Below, in pieces: positions 47,201-56,396 of a stretch of DNA of 64,000 bases. Location of the stretch: contig CASHSZ010000058.1 of assembly GCA_949358305.1 (NCBI GenBank), positions 62,001 through 126,000 of the forward strand, in the 5' to 3' direction. The DNA comes from Strigamia acuminata. Taxonomy: Eukaryota; Arthropoda; Chilopoda; Geophilomorpha; Linotaeniidae. The notes under the pieces were generated by a model that saw only the letters and a program-made list of their open reading frames with translations, was not told the DNA's origin and did not search any database. The position numbers and the translations under genes are program-made. Positions within the stretch are counted from its first letter, which is position 1. Each line of letters starts with the position of its first letter.

Positions 47201-49274
47201 CACCGACGATGACGCCGAGCAGATCGAGGAATTTGCGGTTCAACCGGACGCGGAAGAATTGCGACTGAATCAGTCTGCCCATGTGTCACCGGAAACGTCC
47301 AATGCCAGTTCTCCCGGCCTTTCACCACCGATATCACCAAATCGTTTCATCACGTTACGAAAGAAAGCTGGTCCAAATATTCTGCAGCACACAATGCCAA
47401 TCTTTGACCAGGGGCAAATGTCTCCATTGCCTCCTGGCGCAACACATGTTGCAGCTCCTTCTGCCGGCAAGACATCATTCTATTGGCGTTATGTCGGCGG
47501 GAACACAGTGTTTCGCAGATGGGTTCGCGAAGAACACCTACGAAAGGACCAGCAGCCAGGTTCGATAGACATCGACGTCTATTATTTCCCGGAACCCGGC
47601 CTTCGACTTCGATCTCGCAGAGACGTCGAAGAATTCTGTGTCATGAACAATCTCCCTTACGACCCAGAGTTATTCTTTTTCGGCAACATAGAACATACGC
47701 TACCGACGATTCCTCTTCTACCTCGGCACGTTGCTCACCTCTGTCGTACCGAACCGTCATCGTATGCGGAAATTCCCAAATTCGACGACGCTCCAAAATG
47801 GCGTGAAGCCATCGATGAAGAGTTAGGAACTTTTAAGGAACGGGAAATCTATGTCGAAGTGCCGAAACCGCCCGATACGACAATCTTGGGCTGTAAGTGG
47901 ATTTTTAAACTCAAATCAGATGCGACCGGCAAGATTACTCGATATCGTGCTCGACTTGTCGCCCAAGGCTTTCGCCAAACCTTCGGAATCGACTACGACG
48001 AGGTCTTTAGTCCAGTTGTAAATTTCGTCCTCATTCGTCTATTCTTTTGCCTTTTGGTAGTGCTACGAGGATGGAAAGATGCACACCTCGACGTCAAATG
48101 TGCATACCTGTACGGGGACCTGGAGCACAAGGTCTACATGCGCATCCCGGCAGGTGCCACCTGTAACCACCCCGACAACGTTTGGTTACTCGTGAAATCT
48201 CTTTACGGACTCCACCAGTCTGGCCGACAGTGGTATTTGAAACTGGACGAAGCACTTCGAGCCCTCGGATTCCGGAAAATGCCTGCTTGCAATTGCGTTT
48301 ACATCTACGGCAATTGCGCGGTTATGTTAGTCTACGTCGATGATATTGTACTTTTCTATGCAGCCGACAGTGTCTTGGACCAGATTATTCGACTTATTAC
48401 TTCGAAATTCGACATAGTCAACCTCGGCCCAATCACCAAACTGCTAGGAGTCGAGTTTATCCGCGAGATGGGACGCACTTACATCTCTCAACGTGCGTAT
48501 ATCGCGAAACTCATCACGAAGTACGGTACATCGACAAATCGACTCGTGAAGGTGCCAGTGACACCCGGAACCACATTAGTTCGAGCATCGACAGAAGACC
48601 TGATCGATTTTCCTTACCGCTCGCTTATCGGGTCACTGCTTTTTCTGGCATCACGAACACGCCCCGACATCTTATTTTCCGTCATATCGCTTTCGCAATT
48701 CAACACTTGCTACGATAATACCCACATCCGTGCGCTCCTTCAAGTTCTCCAGTACGTAGCGAATACTATTGATTATCGTATCGAACTTTCGAATTGTGCG
48801 TCAAGCCAATTATGGGCGTATACGGATGCATCGTGGGCTAGCGATTTGGCGACATCTTTAAGTTTCGGTGGCTACATTACATATATCGGGAATGTGCCAA
48901 TTGGCTGGTCGTGTCGAAAACAATCGACTGTCGCGTGTTCAACTATGGAAGCCGAATTCCTCGCCCTAGTTGAATGCGTGAAGGAAACCTTTTGGCTCGA
49001 TAACATCTTCACCGAATTCCCGATTTTGAACCGTCTGTCTCGTCCGATCATTTATTCCGATGCCCTAGCCAGCATACAATTCACATCCAACGACGTGGAA
49101 AACTCGAAGACAAAGCATATCCGCGTCAAGTATCACTGGCTCAGGGAATGGTTTACGGCAGGCTGTTTTGATCTCCGAAAAGTGTCCAGCGAGCACAACG
49201 TCGCGGACATATTCACTAAGTGGCTCAGTTCAGAGCGTCTTCAGTCGTTGATCTCCCGTGTGTTCCGACTTTAG
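44262..49274 (+). CDS. gag-pol: Copia-3 Gag-Pol polyprotein (Ty1/copia)
   Basis: This 1,670-residue polyprotein starts at the Met (MQKTTETTV) that aligns with the Copia-1/2 start; the frame is open from 44229. Domains: CCHC knuckle (CFNCNEMGHYANKC); protease with the variant DCGTT; integrase HHCC (HSRLGHLH, CNDC); integrase core (DMWG, RTDRGGEF, MNGTAERINRT); RT YVDD at 1358 (base 48333); RNase H (YTDASW, MEAEFLAL, YSDALAS). The overall length equals Copia-1/2 despite many substitutions, indicating purifying selection on the protein. Copia-4 separates it from most of its leader and the 5' LTR, so normal transcription is probably blocked, although the ORF is undamaged. Confidence 0.95.
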   Translation: MQKTTETTVSRIPILSVGNYEPWQRAMRMLLKSEGLCRHVTEEKEADHLLTLTEKEKERYMVKKDKALGHIYMYVSEPKRSALDNCDTPKQAWDVLAKAYAPSSRARRAALRSEFLTLHLEANEEMQDFINRVDHFVRQLADIKEVTTDDHHAYQYLNRLPPEYAQATFAIYHWPDQDFTPTKVAEQLISEYLRLKPMGLHNVHSSSVHSSVKGQQSRKNSRPRRPLSEIKCFNCNEMGHYANKCPHPRRADHNQPPASASFQRSRSKSKKRNKNAAPKPDDTRPRGCSRPTREGTFFASAPQAPARPVAHFMQSNEWIVDCGTTDHVSYVRAWFTDFVDIVPFDIELGQGKSKVTGKRNVRLLTRIDDCNCIVNLTNVLFAPNFEANLISVSKIDKTRHHIHFYNGEVNIYQSDIRSSILRAKEKAGLYYVDGLCSTPSVATTVSIPVSTTIRPPIQQPPVLTYVTTEVDFENIPKPKKGKSRQGDITDFRIEMPPIPKQIPNQIVNPIQSQTAPKSTNVQPDPPIHSYSNVLQSIPTTPLPNTPPAIPPPPSNPSKSPKKAIANPANVKDATGLWHSRLGHLHTNAMRLLANNEQVYGMEPGEVKQELACNDCRLAKSIKISHKPDLHPSTTRALDLLHMDMWGPAPATSFGGARFVLTIIDDATRYTWITPLAQKSQVFACFKDFAARVERVANTTIKAIRTDRGGEFMSNEFERYLKDKGIQGQRTNPSSPQMNGTAERINRTMADNIRAIHEETKLPAGLWAELAVTFAYIKNRSPHSRLKNQVPYILWRERALSLRHLRKIGSKCWVHYTAPGRKKLEPRAWEGYLVGYAVATRGYRIWNPIDNKVTESAHVRIDEHQSYRKSLRNIPNGNNESFYEPNNEQQRVSFNDTVQYANWSIKPASDDEHSISEEKSVSKSASKSKTPPMQIVHIPPPSTPERQLLELCASTLPTPARGSVSHSITNEEHEQIAEGQDTDDDAEQIEEFAVQPDAEELRLNQSAHVSPETSNASSPGLSPPISPNRFITLRKKAGPNILQHTMPIFDQGQMSPLPPGATHVAAPSAGKTSFYWRYVGGNTVFRRWVREEHLRKDQQPGSIDIDVYYFPEPGLRLRSRRDVEEFCVMNNLPYDPELFFFGNIEHTLPTIPLLPRHVAHLCRTEPSSYAEIPKFDDAPKWREAIDEELGTFKEREIYVEVPKPPDTTILGCKWIFKLKSDATGKITRYRARLVAQGFRQTFGIDYDEVFSPVVNFVLIRLFFCLLVVLRGWKDAHLDVKCAYLYGDLEHKVYMRIPAGATCNHPDNVWLLVKSLYGLHQSGRQWYLKLDEALRALGFRKMPACNCVYIYGNCAVMLVYVDDIVLFYAADSVLDQIIRLITSKFDIVNLGPITKLLGVEFIREMGRTYISQRAYIAKLITKYGTSTNRLVKVPVTPGTTLVRASTEDLIDFPYRSLIGSLLFLASRTRPDILFSVISLSQFNTCYDNTHIRALLQVLQYVANTIDYRIELSNCASSQLWAYTDASWASDLATSLSFGGYITYIGNVPIGWSCRKQSTVACSTMEAEFLALVECVKETFWLDNIFTEFPILNRLSRPIIYSDALASIQFTSNDVENSKTKHIRVKYHWLREWFTAGCFDLRKVSSEHNVADIFTKWLSSERLQSLISRVFRL

Positions 49275-49476
49275 ACTTTATCGTGACATTCTTTCGTTAT
49301 TTACCCGACTTCGAGGATCGCCAAGTTTCTGTGGGAATATTCGGGCCTACGTGGCGTTTTCAATAACAGTACCCGGCTCGGCGATTCGACTTTTATTGTT
49401 TATTTTCGATTATCTACTGTAATTCCAGTAACTGTTTTTCTTTTCCCCTGATTCTATCTCCATCGAAAGGGGGAAT

Positions 49477-50012
49477 TGTTGGTCTATTGGACCACCAGTT
49501 GTGTCGATGTGACATAAAATCACATTCTTATTGTTTAATTATCTAATCTCGATGTATTTATCTCGTATCTATTCATATTTAGTGACATTCATTTATTTCA
49601 ATCTCTTACATTGGTTTATTACTGTTTAACACACAGTATCATGCTGTGTCCAGTGTTTCCTATTAATTCTCAATTTATTTGATTATATAATTCCAATTCA
49701 CGACACCAGGTGTCGTTCTTGTATCACTTGCTTTTCCAAGATGGCGGCGACCAGCGCCTGGCTCTCGCCTCATGGTTATTCATGTATTTTCCAACTCATA
49801 TGTGAGTATTTCGTATTGATTAAACTTATTTTATGCTTTTAAGCATTCATTTATCATTTCTCACGGCATATAAGCGAATATCGCGGCCGTTACGTTTACA
49901 TTTCGTCCTTGAAGTCGCCCATACGCGCGTACGAGGCGTACGACGCGTTTTTGCTCATTTGCGCCCGAGATTTCGAGCATTTTTGGTTGTTTTCCTCTGC
50001 TGCCAACCTACA
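49477..50012 (+). repeat. Copia-3 3' LTR
   Basis: This 536-bp LTR looks identical to 35592-36127. It is preceded by a purine tract and followed by the TSD GTACA. The YY1-like motif is at 49736-49748 and the TATA-like site at 49866-49875. Confidence 0.93.
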
Positions 50013-50017
50013 GTACA

Positions 50018-50077
50018 CTGTAATTCCAGTATCCGATTGTTATTTTCCCCGATCCTATTCCCATCGAAAGGGGGAAT
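50018..50077 (+). other. Copia-2 3' untranslated remainder and polypurine tract
   Basis: This short piece continues the Copia-2 3' end that stops at 35591. It matches the same part of Copia-1 (9093-9153) and ends with the purine tract before the LTR. Confidence 0.88.
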
Positions 50078-50620
50078 TGTTGGTTAAAAATAGCCCAAAG
50101 TGTGTCGATGTGATATAGGATCACATTTGATCTTTTGTTTATTAATTATCCAAGTGTATTTGTTGTGATAATGCAATTCTCGACTTTATTTATGATTATT
50201 TATATATTTACCTCGTTTCATGTACTTAAGCATGGAGTACCATGCATTCTCTAGTTTTTTGTTTATGTAACGCCTAATTCCGACACCAGGTGTCTTACTT
50301 GTACTTTTCACCATCCAAGATGGCCGCGCACACGGTTTGGTGCTTGTCTGTTTCTCTCCACCTGGAAAATGGACATTTATGTAAGATTTCAATTCATTTC
50401 AGTAAAGTTTTATATTTTTAGTGCATTGCATTTCATTTAGAGCACTTTCTGTGCTGTTGACAATTAGTTTAGGCGCATATAAGCGGCATTTGGCCGCGCG
50501 CTTTGGTCCCGACAATTTGTAGCATCGTCGCTACGTCCGTGTCAGCGACACGGCGCCTGTGCACGTTTCCACGCTTCGGTTTACACCGAATTTTGCGCTG
50601 CTCTCCTCTGCTGCCCTTCA
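50078..50620 (+). repeat. Copia-2 3' LTR
   Basis: This 543-bp LTR ends CTTCA, followed by the TSD AAAAC. The YY1-like motif is at 50315-50327 and the TATA-like site at 50475-50484. Confidence 0.93.
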
Positions 50621-50625
50621 AAAAC

Positions 50626-50891
50626 ACCGTTCAAAACGGAGTCATCGACGACACCGTCATGAAAGCTCCAGCTCGTCCACCTCGTCTAGTGACGAGCAAC
50701 GTCGTTCGGCCGAGCGCGCTTATATGAGGGCCCAACCGATACCGACGGCGCCCGCCTCGATGTACGCCCTGACGCCGTTGCAACTCGCAACGCTAAACTG
50801 GCTGAGCGTCCATCCGGACGGACTTCCGCTCGACTTAACCTTGGGGTATGTGTGCGGATTTTGTCGGGGGCGAAAGGGTCCCGCTTTTTAA
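50626..50891 (+). pseudogene. Small Ser/Arg-rich ORF, remainder after Copia-2 insertion
   Basis: This continues the frame opened at 28931, giving about 93 residues to TAA 50889-50891. The start is basic and His/Arg-rich, followed by a run of serines (SSSSSTSSSD). Then come a Pro/Ala segment, LTPLQLATLNWLSVHPDG, and a C-terminal CGFCRGRKGP that could bind metal or RNA. I do not recognise a family. The last 20 codons lie in a module that recurs at 56397, and GTATGT at about 50847 could be a splice donor, so the true C-terminus is uncertain. It could be a host exon or an ORF of an unknown element. It is disrupted here. Confidence 0.5.
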
Positions 50892-51803
50892 CATTACGGC
50901 GGCCTATACGTTGTTTCGTTGATCGCGACTGTGATGCGGAATTTGCGGATGTTGTTTTGGCCGAGTAGTTCGTGCGACCGAGCGCGTTTTGTTCGTTGCT
51001 TTTCGGTGTTCGGTGGGTTTTGTGACCGGTCAAGGGTTTCGCTAAAACGTGGTTTTTGTGACGGGAGGGAGGGGGGATCGGTTCATGTGCTCCGAACGCG
51101 CCGCGACGCGCCGTGACTTGGGCCAAAAACGACCCGGTCGGAAACCGGGTCCCGGGCTTCATCGAGGCGTGGTTTTTGAGAACGGGGGGAGGGGGGGATC
51201 GGGTTGCGTGCTCCGAAAGCGCCGCGACGCGCCGTGACTTGGGCCAAAAACGACCCGGTCGGAAACCGGGTCCCGGGCTTCGTCGAGGCGTGGTCCCGAT
51301 CGGGACAAACTCTTCCGGAAAATGTCCGGTGGAATGTTGAGAGTGTCGATGGACGACGTTCGAGTTTATATCGTAAGTAAGTAAGTATCTGACAAAACTT
51401 GCACAGAATTTTGTCAACATTTGATAAATTTCCACAGAATTTAACGTTGTTTTGCTAAAACCTGCGGAAACGTGTCTAGTCGGGCAGAAACGTCTCGTAA
51501 AATGTTGCTGAAATTCCGTGGAAATTTGTCAAAAATTGACAAAAGTTGGTGACCGACCCACATCGCGTTGCGGCGCGGTTGGAGCACGCGACCCGATCCC
51601 CCCCTCCCCCCGTCCCCAAAAAACCACGCCTCGAGGAACCCCGAGGTTCGGTTTCCGACCGGGTCGCCTCTTGATCCGACCCGGGGCGCGTCACGGCGCG
51701 GTCGGAGGACGGCCCTCGTCCCCAAAAACCACACTCCGGGTCACGTGGTCTCGCACTCGACTTTTTCAGTTTTCCCGTTTTCGGCCCGTTACGGCCAAGG
51801 ACC
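50834..51803 (+). repeat. Duplicated module, copy 1 (about 970 bp)
   Basis: This matches 56397-57366 at a constant offset of 5,563 with no indel seen. It contains the end of the small ORF, then two GC-rich tandem units of about 121 bp (from 51047 and 51168) with the self-complementary GACCCGGT/ACCGGGTC. A TAAG microsatellite near 51373, AT-rich satellite monomer sequence, and the GC-rich left arm of a foldback follow. Part of it recurs inverted at about 55500-56275. Confidence 0.8.
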
Positions 51804-52196
51804 GTAACGGGCCGTTAACGGGCCGCCGACGGTCCCGTCACGATGCCGTAACGGCTCGCACGGGCCGTTAACGGGCCGCCGACGGTCCCGTCACGATCCC
51901 GTAACGGCTCGCACGGGCCGTTAACGGGCCGCCGACGGTCCCGTCACGGTCCCGTAACGGCCTTCGTTCCCGGACTTCGGCTCGCCGACGGCCCGTGCGA
52001 CCTCATGCGGGCCGCTAACGGGCTGTCAACGGGCCGTTAACGGCCCGTTTTCGACCCGCTACGGCCCGTCACGGCCTGTTGGCCGTGCGACCCGTGACTC
52101 GGAGTGTGGTTTTTGGGGACGAGGGCCGTCCTCCGGCCGCGCCGCGACGCGCCGCGGGTCGGACAAGAAACGACCCGGTCGGAAACCGAACCTCAG
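51551..52196. repeat. Foldback-like repeat without the 95-bp centre
   Basis: A GC-rich left arm (to about 51800), a 53-bp array (about 51811-52080) and an inverted GC-rich right arm (about 52089-52196) resemble the three fuller copies. The 95-bp centre is absent, so this is probably a collapsed or recombined derivative. Confidence 0.65.
51811..52080. repeat. 53-bp tandem array with CCGTTAACGG core
   Basis: Units repeat every 53 bp (for example GCTCGCACGG at 51854 and 51907). Each contains the 10-bp palindrome CCGTTAACGG and a GTCCCGTCACG motif. Confidence 0.85.
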
Positions 52197-52770
52197 TGTC
52201 CAATCGGGCAGAAATTGTGCGGAAGTTTAACCAAAAATGGCCAAAAGTCGGTGCAAGTTTTGCACGCAACAAACGTCCGATGTGACAGTGCCCATGCGGA
52301 TTGGACGTGCATGTGGGCGCGTGTGGGAGCTCGATTTACTGGCGCGTTGGACGAGTTTTAAAAAAATTCTCCAAAATCTGACAAAACTTGCAACGATTTT
52401 TAACGACATTTAATTGATTTCCACAGATTTTAAGAACACTGTTTTACAGAAGCCCGTCCAATCGGGCAGAAATGTCTCGCAAAATATTGCTGAAATTCCG
52501 TGGAAATTTATCAAAAATCGTTGCCAGTTTTGTCAGATTTTGGAGAATTTTTTTAGAACTCGTCCAACGCGCCAGTAAATCACGCGCCCACGTGCGTGGA
52601 CGATGCGCACGTCCAACCCGCCAAGGCTCGCCCCTACGACCGTCGGCGGGAGCCCCGGCCGTCCTCTCTCTCCCTCTCGGCCGCCAATGCTCGCCCCTCC
52701 GCCCGGGACTCGCCCCGCCGCCAGTCACCGACTTTTGGCAATTTCCTTGCAAACAGCAACGATAATGATG
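52197..52770. repeat. AT/GC composite satellite monomers with an inverted junction
   Basis: The monomer alternates AT-rich stretches (GTCAAAAATTGACAAAA type) with GC-rich, CT-rich blocks. Bases 52333-52391 are an almost perfect reverse complement of 52522-52580 (59 bp), so monomers meet head to head here. Confidence 0.75.
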
Positions 52771-54640
52771 TATTTATTGATAATTGTTTTTGCATCGGAC
52801 ATGTGTTTAATTTTAGTGGTTCCTCGACTCAGTTTGTGCGGTTCTTGCGCGTCGTGCGCACGTTCAACACGCGCCCACGCGAGTATATCGCGTGGACTCT
52901 CGTCTCTCTCGTCAGTCTCGATGTTTTGTATGATTTTATTTTGCTAATTGTTTTGAGCGCGTGCAATTTCAATTGTTGCACCACACACGCATTTTCTATT
53001 GTACACCAGTGTTCCTATGTCGAATAAATTAGACTTGTTTTTAATTTCTCTGTCGCCATTGTTTGAATTCACTGCGCTGCACGAGAGCTTCAATTTATGA
53101 GTTGGACCGCTTTTTATACAAATTATGTGGGAATTTTGCTCGATTCATGCGCGGTTCTTTCTTAAGCGTCGGGCAAGTTTTGTCAGATATTGCAAAAAGT
53201 ACATCGCGCGTGCACGGGCGTGCGTGGACGGTGCCCGCGTCCAACGCTCATCGGCGTCCAACTCCTTGTCTACAAAGAAGGTCGGGGTTTCGGGCATATC
53301 CTTTGCCACGACCGCGTCTTGGTTCTCGCCTTCGGTGGTCATCTCCAAGGCGGGAATCAGCCCGGATTTCAACGGGGTGCTGTCGGTCAGAAAGGGAACG
53401 GTCGGTGTTGTTGGGGAGATGTTGGAGCAGTACTAAACGTCATGTTTTGTTCACGTGAAAATGAAATGTGCGTTTAAAAAGCCTATCGTGCTGCCGGGAC
53501 GTTTATTAATTTTCCCAGTTTGACATAAGCGAGCGCGCACATGGCGACGGCAATGTCTTTTGTCACCTTTAAATTCCTTTTTGGTTTCAACTATGTAAGT
53601 TACCTTGTTTTATTAAAATAACTGTTAGTTTTGTATATTTGCTAGTTGGTTCATGTTTGGTGCGTTAGATATAAACACCAAACCACCGTATTTATGTTTT
53701 CTGAGACGTACGACGCGAGTCGCGCTCGTACGCCGACTTCGACACATCGGTAAACCGCCAGCGTGCACCATTTTTCTCGTGCTCACTCAGACGTGCGCAT
53801 TACACGCGATATTGCGCACGAACGCGCACACCGCCTCCGCGACACACATCACACACCCGTTTAAACGAGTCTCGGCGCCTATTTGACCCCAGTGTTTACT
53901 TTTTAAAATTGTGGTGTGTTTTCAAAGTTCTTAATTTGTTCAAAAACAAACAAAATGGATATCTGTTGATTTTTAAATGATTTTGTCGATTTAGTTTTTT
54001 GCTGGTTTTTAATCGATTTGTCTGTATTTTTAATCAATTCGAATGATTGACACCATTCTGTGCTTTACTCGTATTCAAGATGGCGTCGCAAACTCAAGGT
54101 CGAATTCCGCTGAATTCATTTATTGCGACTGTTTGCGCTCCATACGTGCGAAAAGGATTATGGGAATAATCCTCAATGCAGGCCATTTTGGTGTTAAATG
54201 AGCGAGGAAGGCAGGACATAAGGAAAATTGGTGAAATGTAAAAAAAAATGCTAAACAATCAACATTTAAATAAAGATCAATATTTCTGGCTCGAAATGCA
54301 TATATCGGCAATTTCGGGATATTTTCGGGACGAAATTGACTCGTTCGGAACACAGGGGAGGGACTCCCACATTCCCCATGCGTCGGCGCGTGTGTTTACG
54401 AAATACCAAATCCAGGTTTTCATACAACCCCACGTTATTTTCGGGTCAAGAGTTTTTTTATGCGCTGCCGCGCGCAATCCCCGGGTTGATGAGTTTCGCG
54501 GAATCCGACGAGCGAGTGCGATCGTGTCATACCGCTTCTTCTCGTGGCAAAGTAGACACCTTAATTAAACTGGCTGTTGGCTTTTTTTTTTAAACAAAGT
54601 ACGAGTCTTTAAGTTGAACGGTTGTTGAGATACACGTAGT
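52771..54640. other. Less repetitive interval without a convincing gene
   Basis: About 1.9 kb of mixed composition without long ORFs. It includes a short monomer-like patch (about 53160-53260), a candidate exon (53236-53436), and a relic-like segment near 54040-54110 with GACACC and CAAGATGGCGTC that faintly resembles a copia LTR. AATAAA occurs near 53025. I see no RNA gene. Confidence 0.45.
53236..53436 (-). other. Weak candidate exon, minus strand
   Basis: On the minus strand an open stretch begins after TAG at about 53437, which could also be the AG of an acceptor. It encodes a Thr/Pro/Glu/Asp-rich peptide including LIPALEMTTEGENQDAVV. Composition is more protein-like than neighbouring repeat frames, but there is no homology I recognise and no clear donor. 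The plus strand is also open here, so this is weak. Confidence 0.2.
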
Positions 54641-54641
54641 A

Positions 54642-55735
54642 ATGTGGACTCGCGACGCGTTGCAACGTGGTCGGAGAACGGCCCACTTCCCTCCCCCCGA
54701 CCAGGTTGTCTTTCTCTCTCTTGTCCGACCCACGGCGCGTCGCGGCGCGGCCGGAGGACGTCTCTTTCCCCTCCCCCAGTCCCAAAAACCACACCTTGAG
54801 GAACCCCGAGGTTCGGTTTCCGACCGGGCCGTTTCTCGCCCGACCCACGACGCGCCGCGGCGCGGCCGGAGGACGGCCCTCGTCCCCAAAAACCACACTC
54901 CGGGTCACGTGGTCTCGCACTCGACTTTTTCAGTTTTCCCGTTTTCGGCCCGTTACGGCCAAGGACCGTAACGGGTCGAAAACGGGCCGCAACGGGTCGA
55001 AAACGGCCGCAACGGGTCGAAAACGACCCGCACGGGCCGTTAACGGGCCGCCGACGGTCCCGTCACGATCCCGTAACGGCCCGCACGGGCCGTTAACGGG
55101 CCGCCGACGGGACCGTCACGATCCCGTAACGGCCTTCGTTCCCGGACTTCGGCTCGCCGACGGCCCGTACGACCTCATGCGGGCCGTTAACGGGCCGTTA
55201 ACGACCCGTTAACGGCGTAAAACCAAAAACAGGATTCGAGATTAATGTCTATGAATGTTGTACGCGTTTTCATGTACGTGTTGTCGGTTGTTGATTTTTT
55301 CGATTTACACCGTCACGGCCCGTTAACGGCCCGTTAACGGCCCGTTAACGGCCCGTCAACGGCCCGCATGGGGTCGTACGGGCCGTTAACGGGCCGCCGA
55401 CGGTTCCGTCACGATCCCGTAACGGCCCGCACGGGCCGTTAACGGGCCGCCGACGGTCCCGTCACGATCCCGTAACGGCCCGTCATGATCCCGTAACGGG
55501 AAAACTGAGAGAGTCGGGTGCGAGACCACGTGACCCGGAGTGTGGTTTTTGGGGGCGAGGGCCGTCCTCCGACCGCGCCGTGACGCGCCCCGGGTCGGAT
55601 CAAGAGGCGACCCGGTCGGAAACCGAACTTCGGGGTTCCTCGAGGCGTGGTTTTTTGGGGACGGGGGGAGGGGGGGATCGGGTCGCGTGCTCCGACCGCG
55701 CCGCAACGCGCCGTGGGTCGGTCACCAACCTTTGT
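54642..55735. repeat. Foldback-like element, copy 1
   Basis: The GC-rich left arm (54642-54967) is followed by an array to 55215, a 95-bp centre (55216-55310), an inverted array (to about 55500) and an inverted right arm (about 55500-55735). The right arm is the reverse complement of 51551-51780. The outer boundary is approximate because the arms run into satellite monomers. Confidence 0.75.
55216..55310. repeat. 95-bp foldback centre, copy 1
   Basis: AT-richer sequence (CGTAAAACC...TTTACAC) between inverted arrays. It is identical by eye to 57701-57795 and 61415-61509. Confidence 0.85.
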
Positions 55736-56204
55736 CAATATTTTATAAATTTCCACGGAATTTCAGCAATGTTTTACATAAGTCCGTCAAATCGGGCAGA
55801 AATATCCCGTACAATGTCGCTGCAATTCTGTGGAAATTTATCAGATATTGACAAAATTCGGTGACGGGCGGAAGAGAGAGAGAGAGAGAGAGGGGGGACG
55901 GCCGGCGCCTACGCCGACGGGGCGGGAGGGCGAGTGCACTGTTCACGCATGTGGGCGCGTGTGGACGCTCGATTTACTGGCGCGTTGGACAAGTCAAAAA
56001 AAATTTCCCAATGTCTGACAAAAATTCCATCGAATCACGGCAATATTTGACAACACTTGCACAGATTTTTAGCAACATTCATCGGCGAGGTCGTTGATGA
56101 ACTCGCTTTACCTCGATGAATCTCGCGCGACAACAACCCTGCGAAAATACCAAATCTCGTACGAATAATAAACACGGCGCAAACCGCACAAAAACCCACG
56201 ACAT

Positions 56205-56275
56205 AAAATCGAATGTCGTCTATCGGCACTCTCAGCATTCCCCCGGACATTTTCCGGAAGAGTTTGGCCCTGCCG
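56205..56275 (-). repeat. Inverted partial copy of the duplicated module
   Basis: This is the reverse complement of about 51300-51366 (the ACTCTTCCGGAAAATGTCCG region) with several substitutions. It shows the flank was duplicated in both orientations. Confidence 0.6.
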
Positions 56276-56396
56276 GAATCCGAAGAATAGTCACTCCCAA
56301 AGTGCGGATTTTGCGGGTGCACTCGCTTCCGAAGGATAGGCAAAGCAGGCGTGCGGACGCGACGCCCGGACGCGGCCGGCCGGGGACCAGTCGGCG

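Larger units (their letters stand above)
35592..50012 (+). mobile_element. Copia-3: Ty1/copia element inside Copia-2, itself split by Copia-4
   Basis: The 5-bp TSD GTACA lies at 35587-35591 and 50013-50017. Both LTRs are 536 bp (TGTTGG to CTACA) and look identical. It has a perfect initiator-Met primer site and an intact 1,670-residue Gag-Pol. It is a sister family to Copia-1/2: protein clearly related but diverged, LTR mostly different, leader stems conserved by compensatory change. Copia-4 is inserted in its leader in the opposite direction. Confidence 0.95.
28947..50620 (+). mobile_element. Copia-2: Ty1/copia element, split by Copia-3
   Basis: The 5-bp TSD AAAAC lies at 28942-28946 and 50621-50625. 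Both LTRs are 543 bp, with one difference seen (A in the 5' copy against T in the 3' copy, about 30 bases after the YY1-like motif). It has a perfect initiator-Met primer site and an intact Gag-Pol. Its 3' untranslated part was entered by Copia-3 after 35591 and resumes at 50018. It is the same family as Copia-1, nearly identical in protein. Confidence 0.95.

Noticed and set aside
50686-51435. Minus-strand ORF of 249 codons, recurring at 56291-56998
   Set aside because: It runs through tandem GC repeats and satellite monomers; the recurrence follows from the duplicated module and composition is repeat-derived.
54040-54110. Solo copia LTR
   Set aside because: Only a GACACC fragment and CAAGATGGCGTC resemble the Copia-3 LTR; no ends or TSD could be found.
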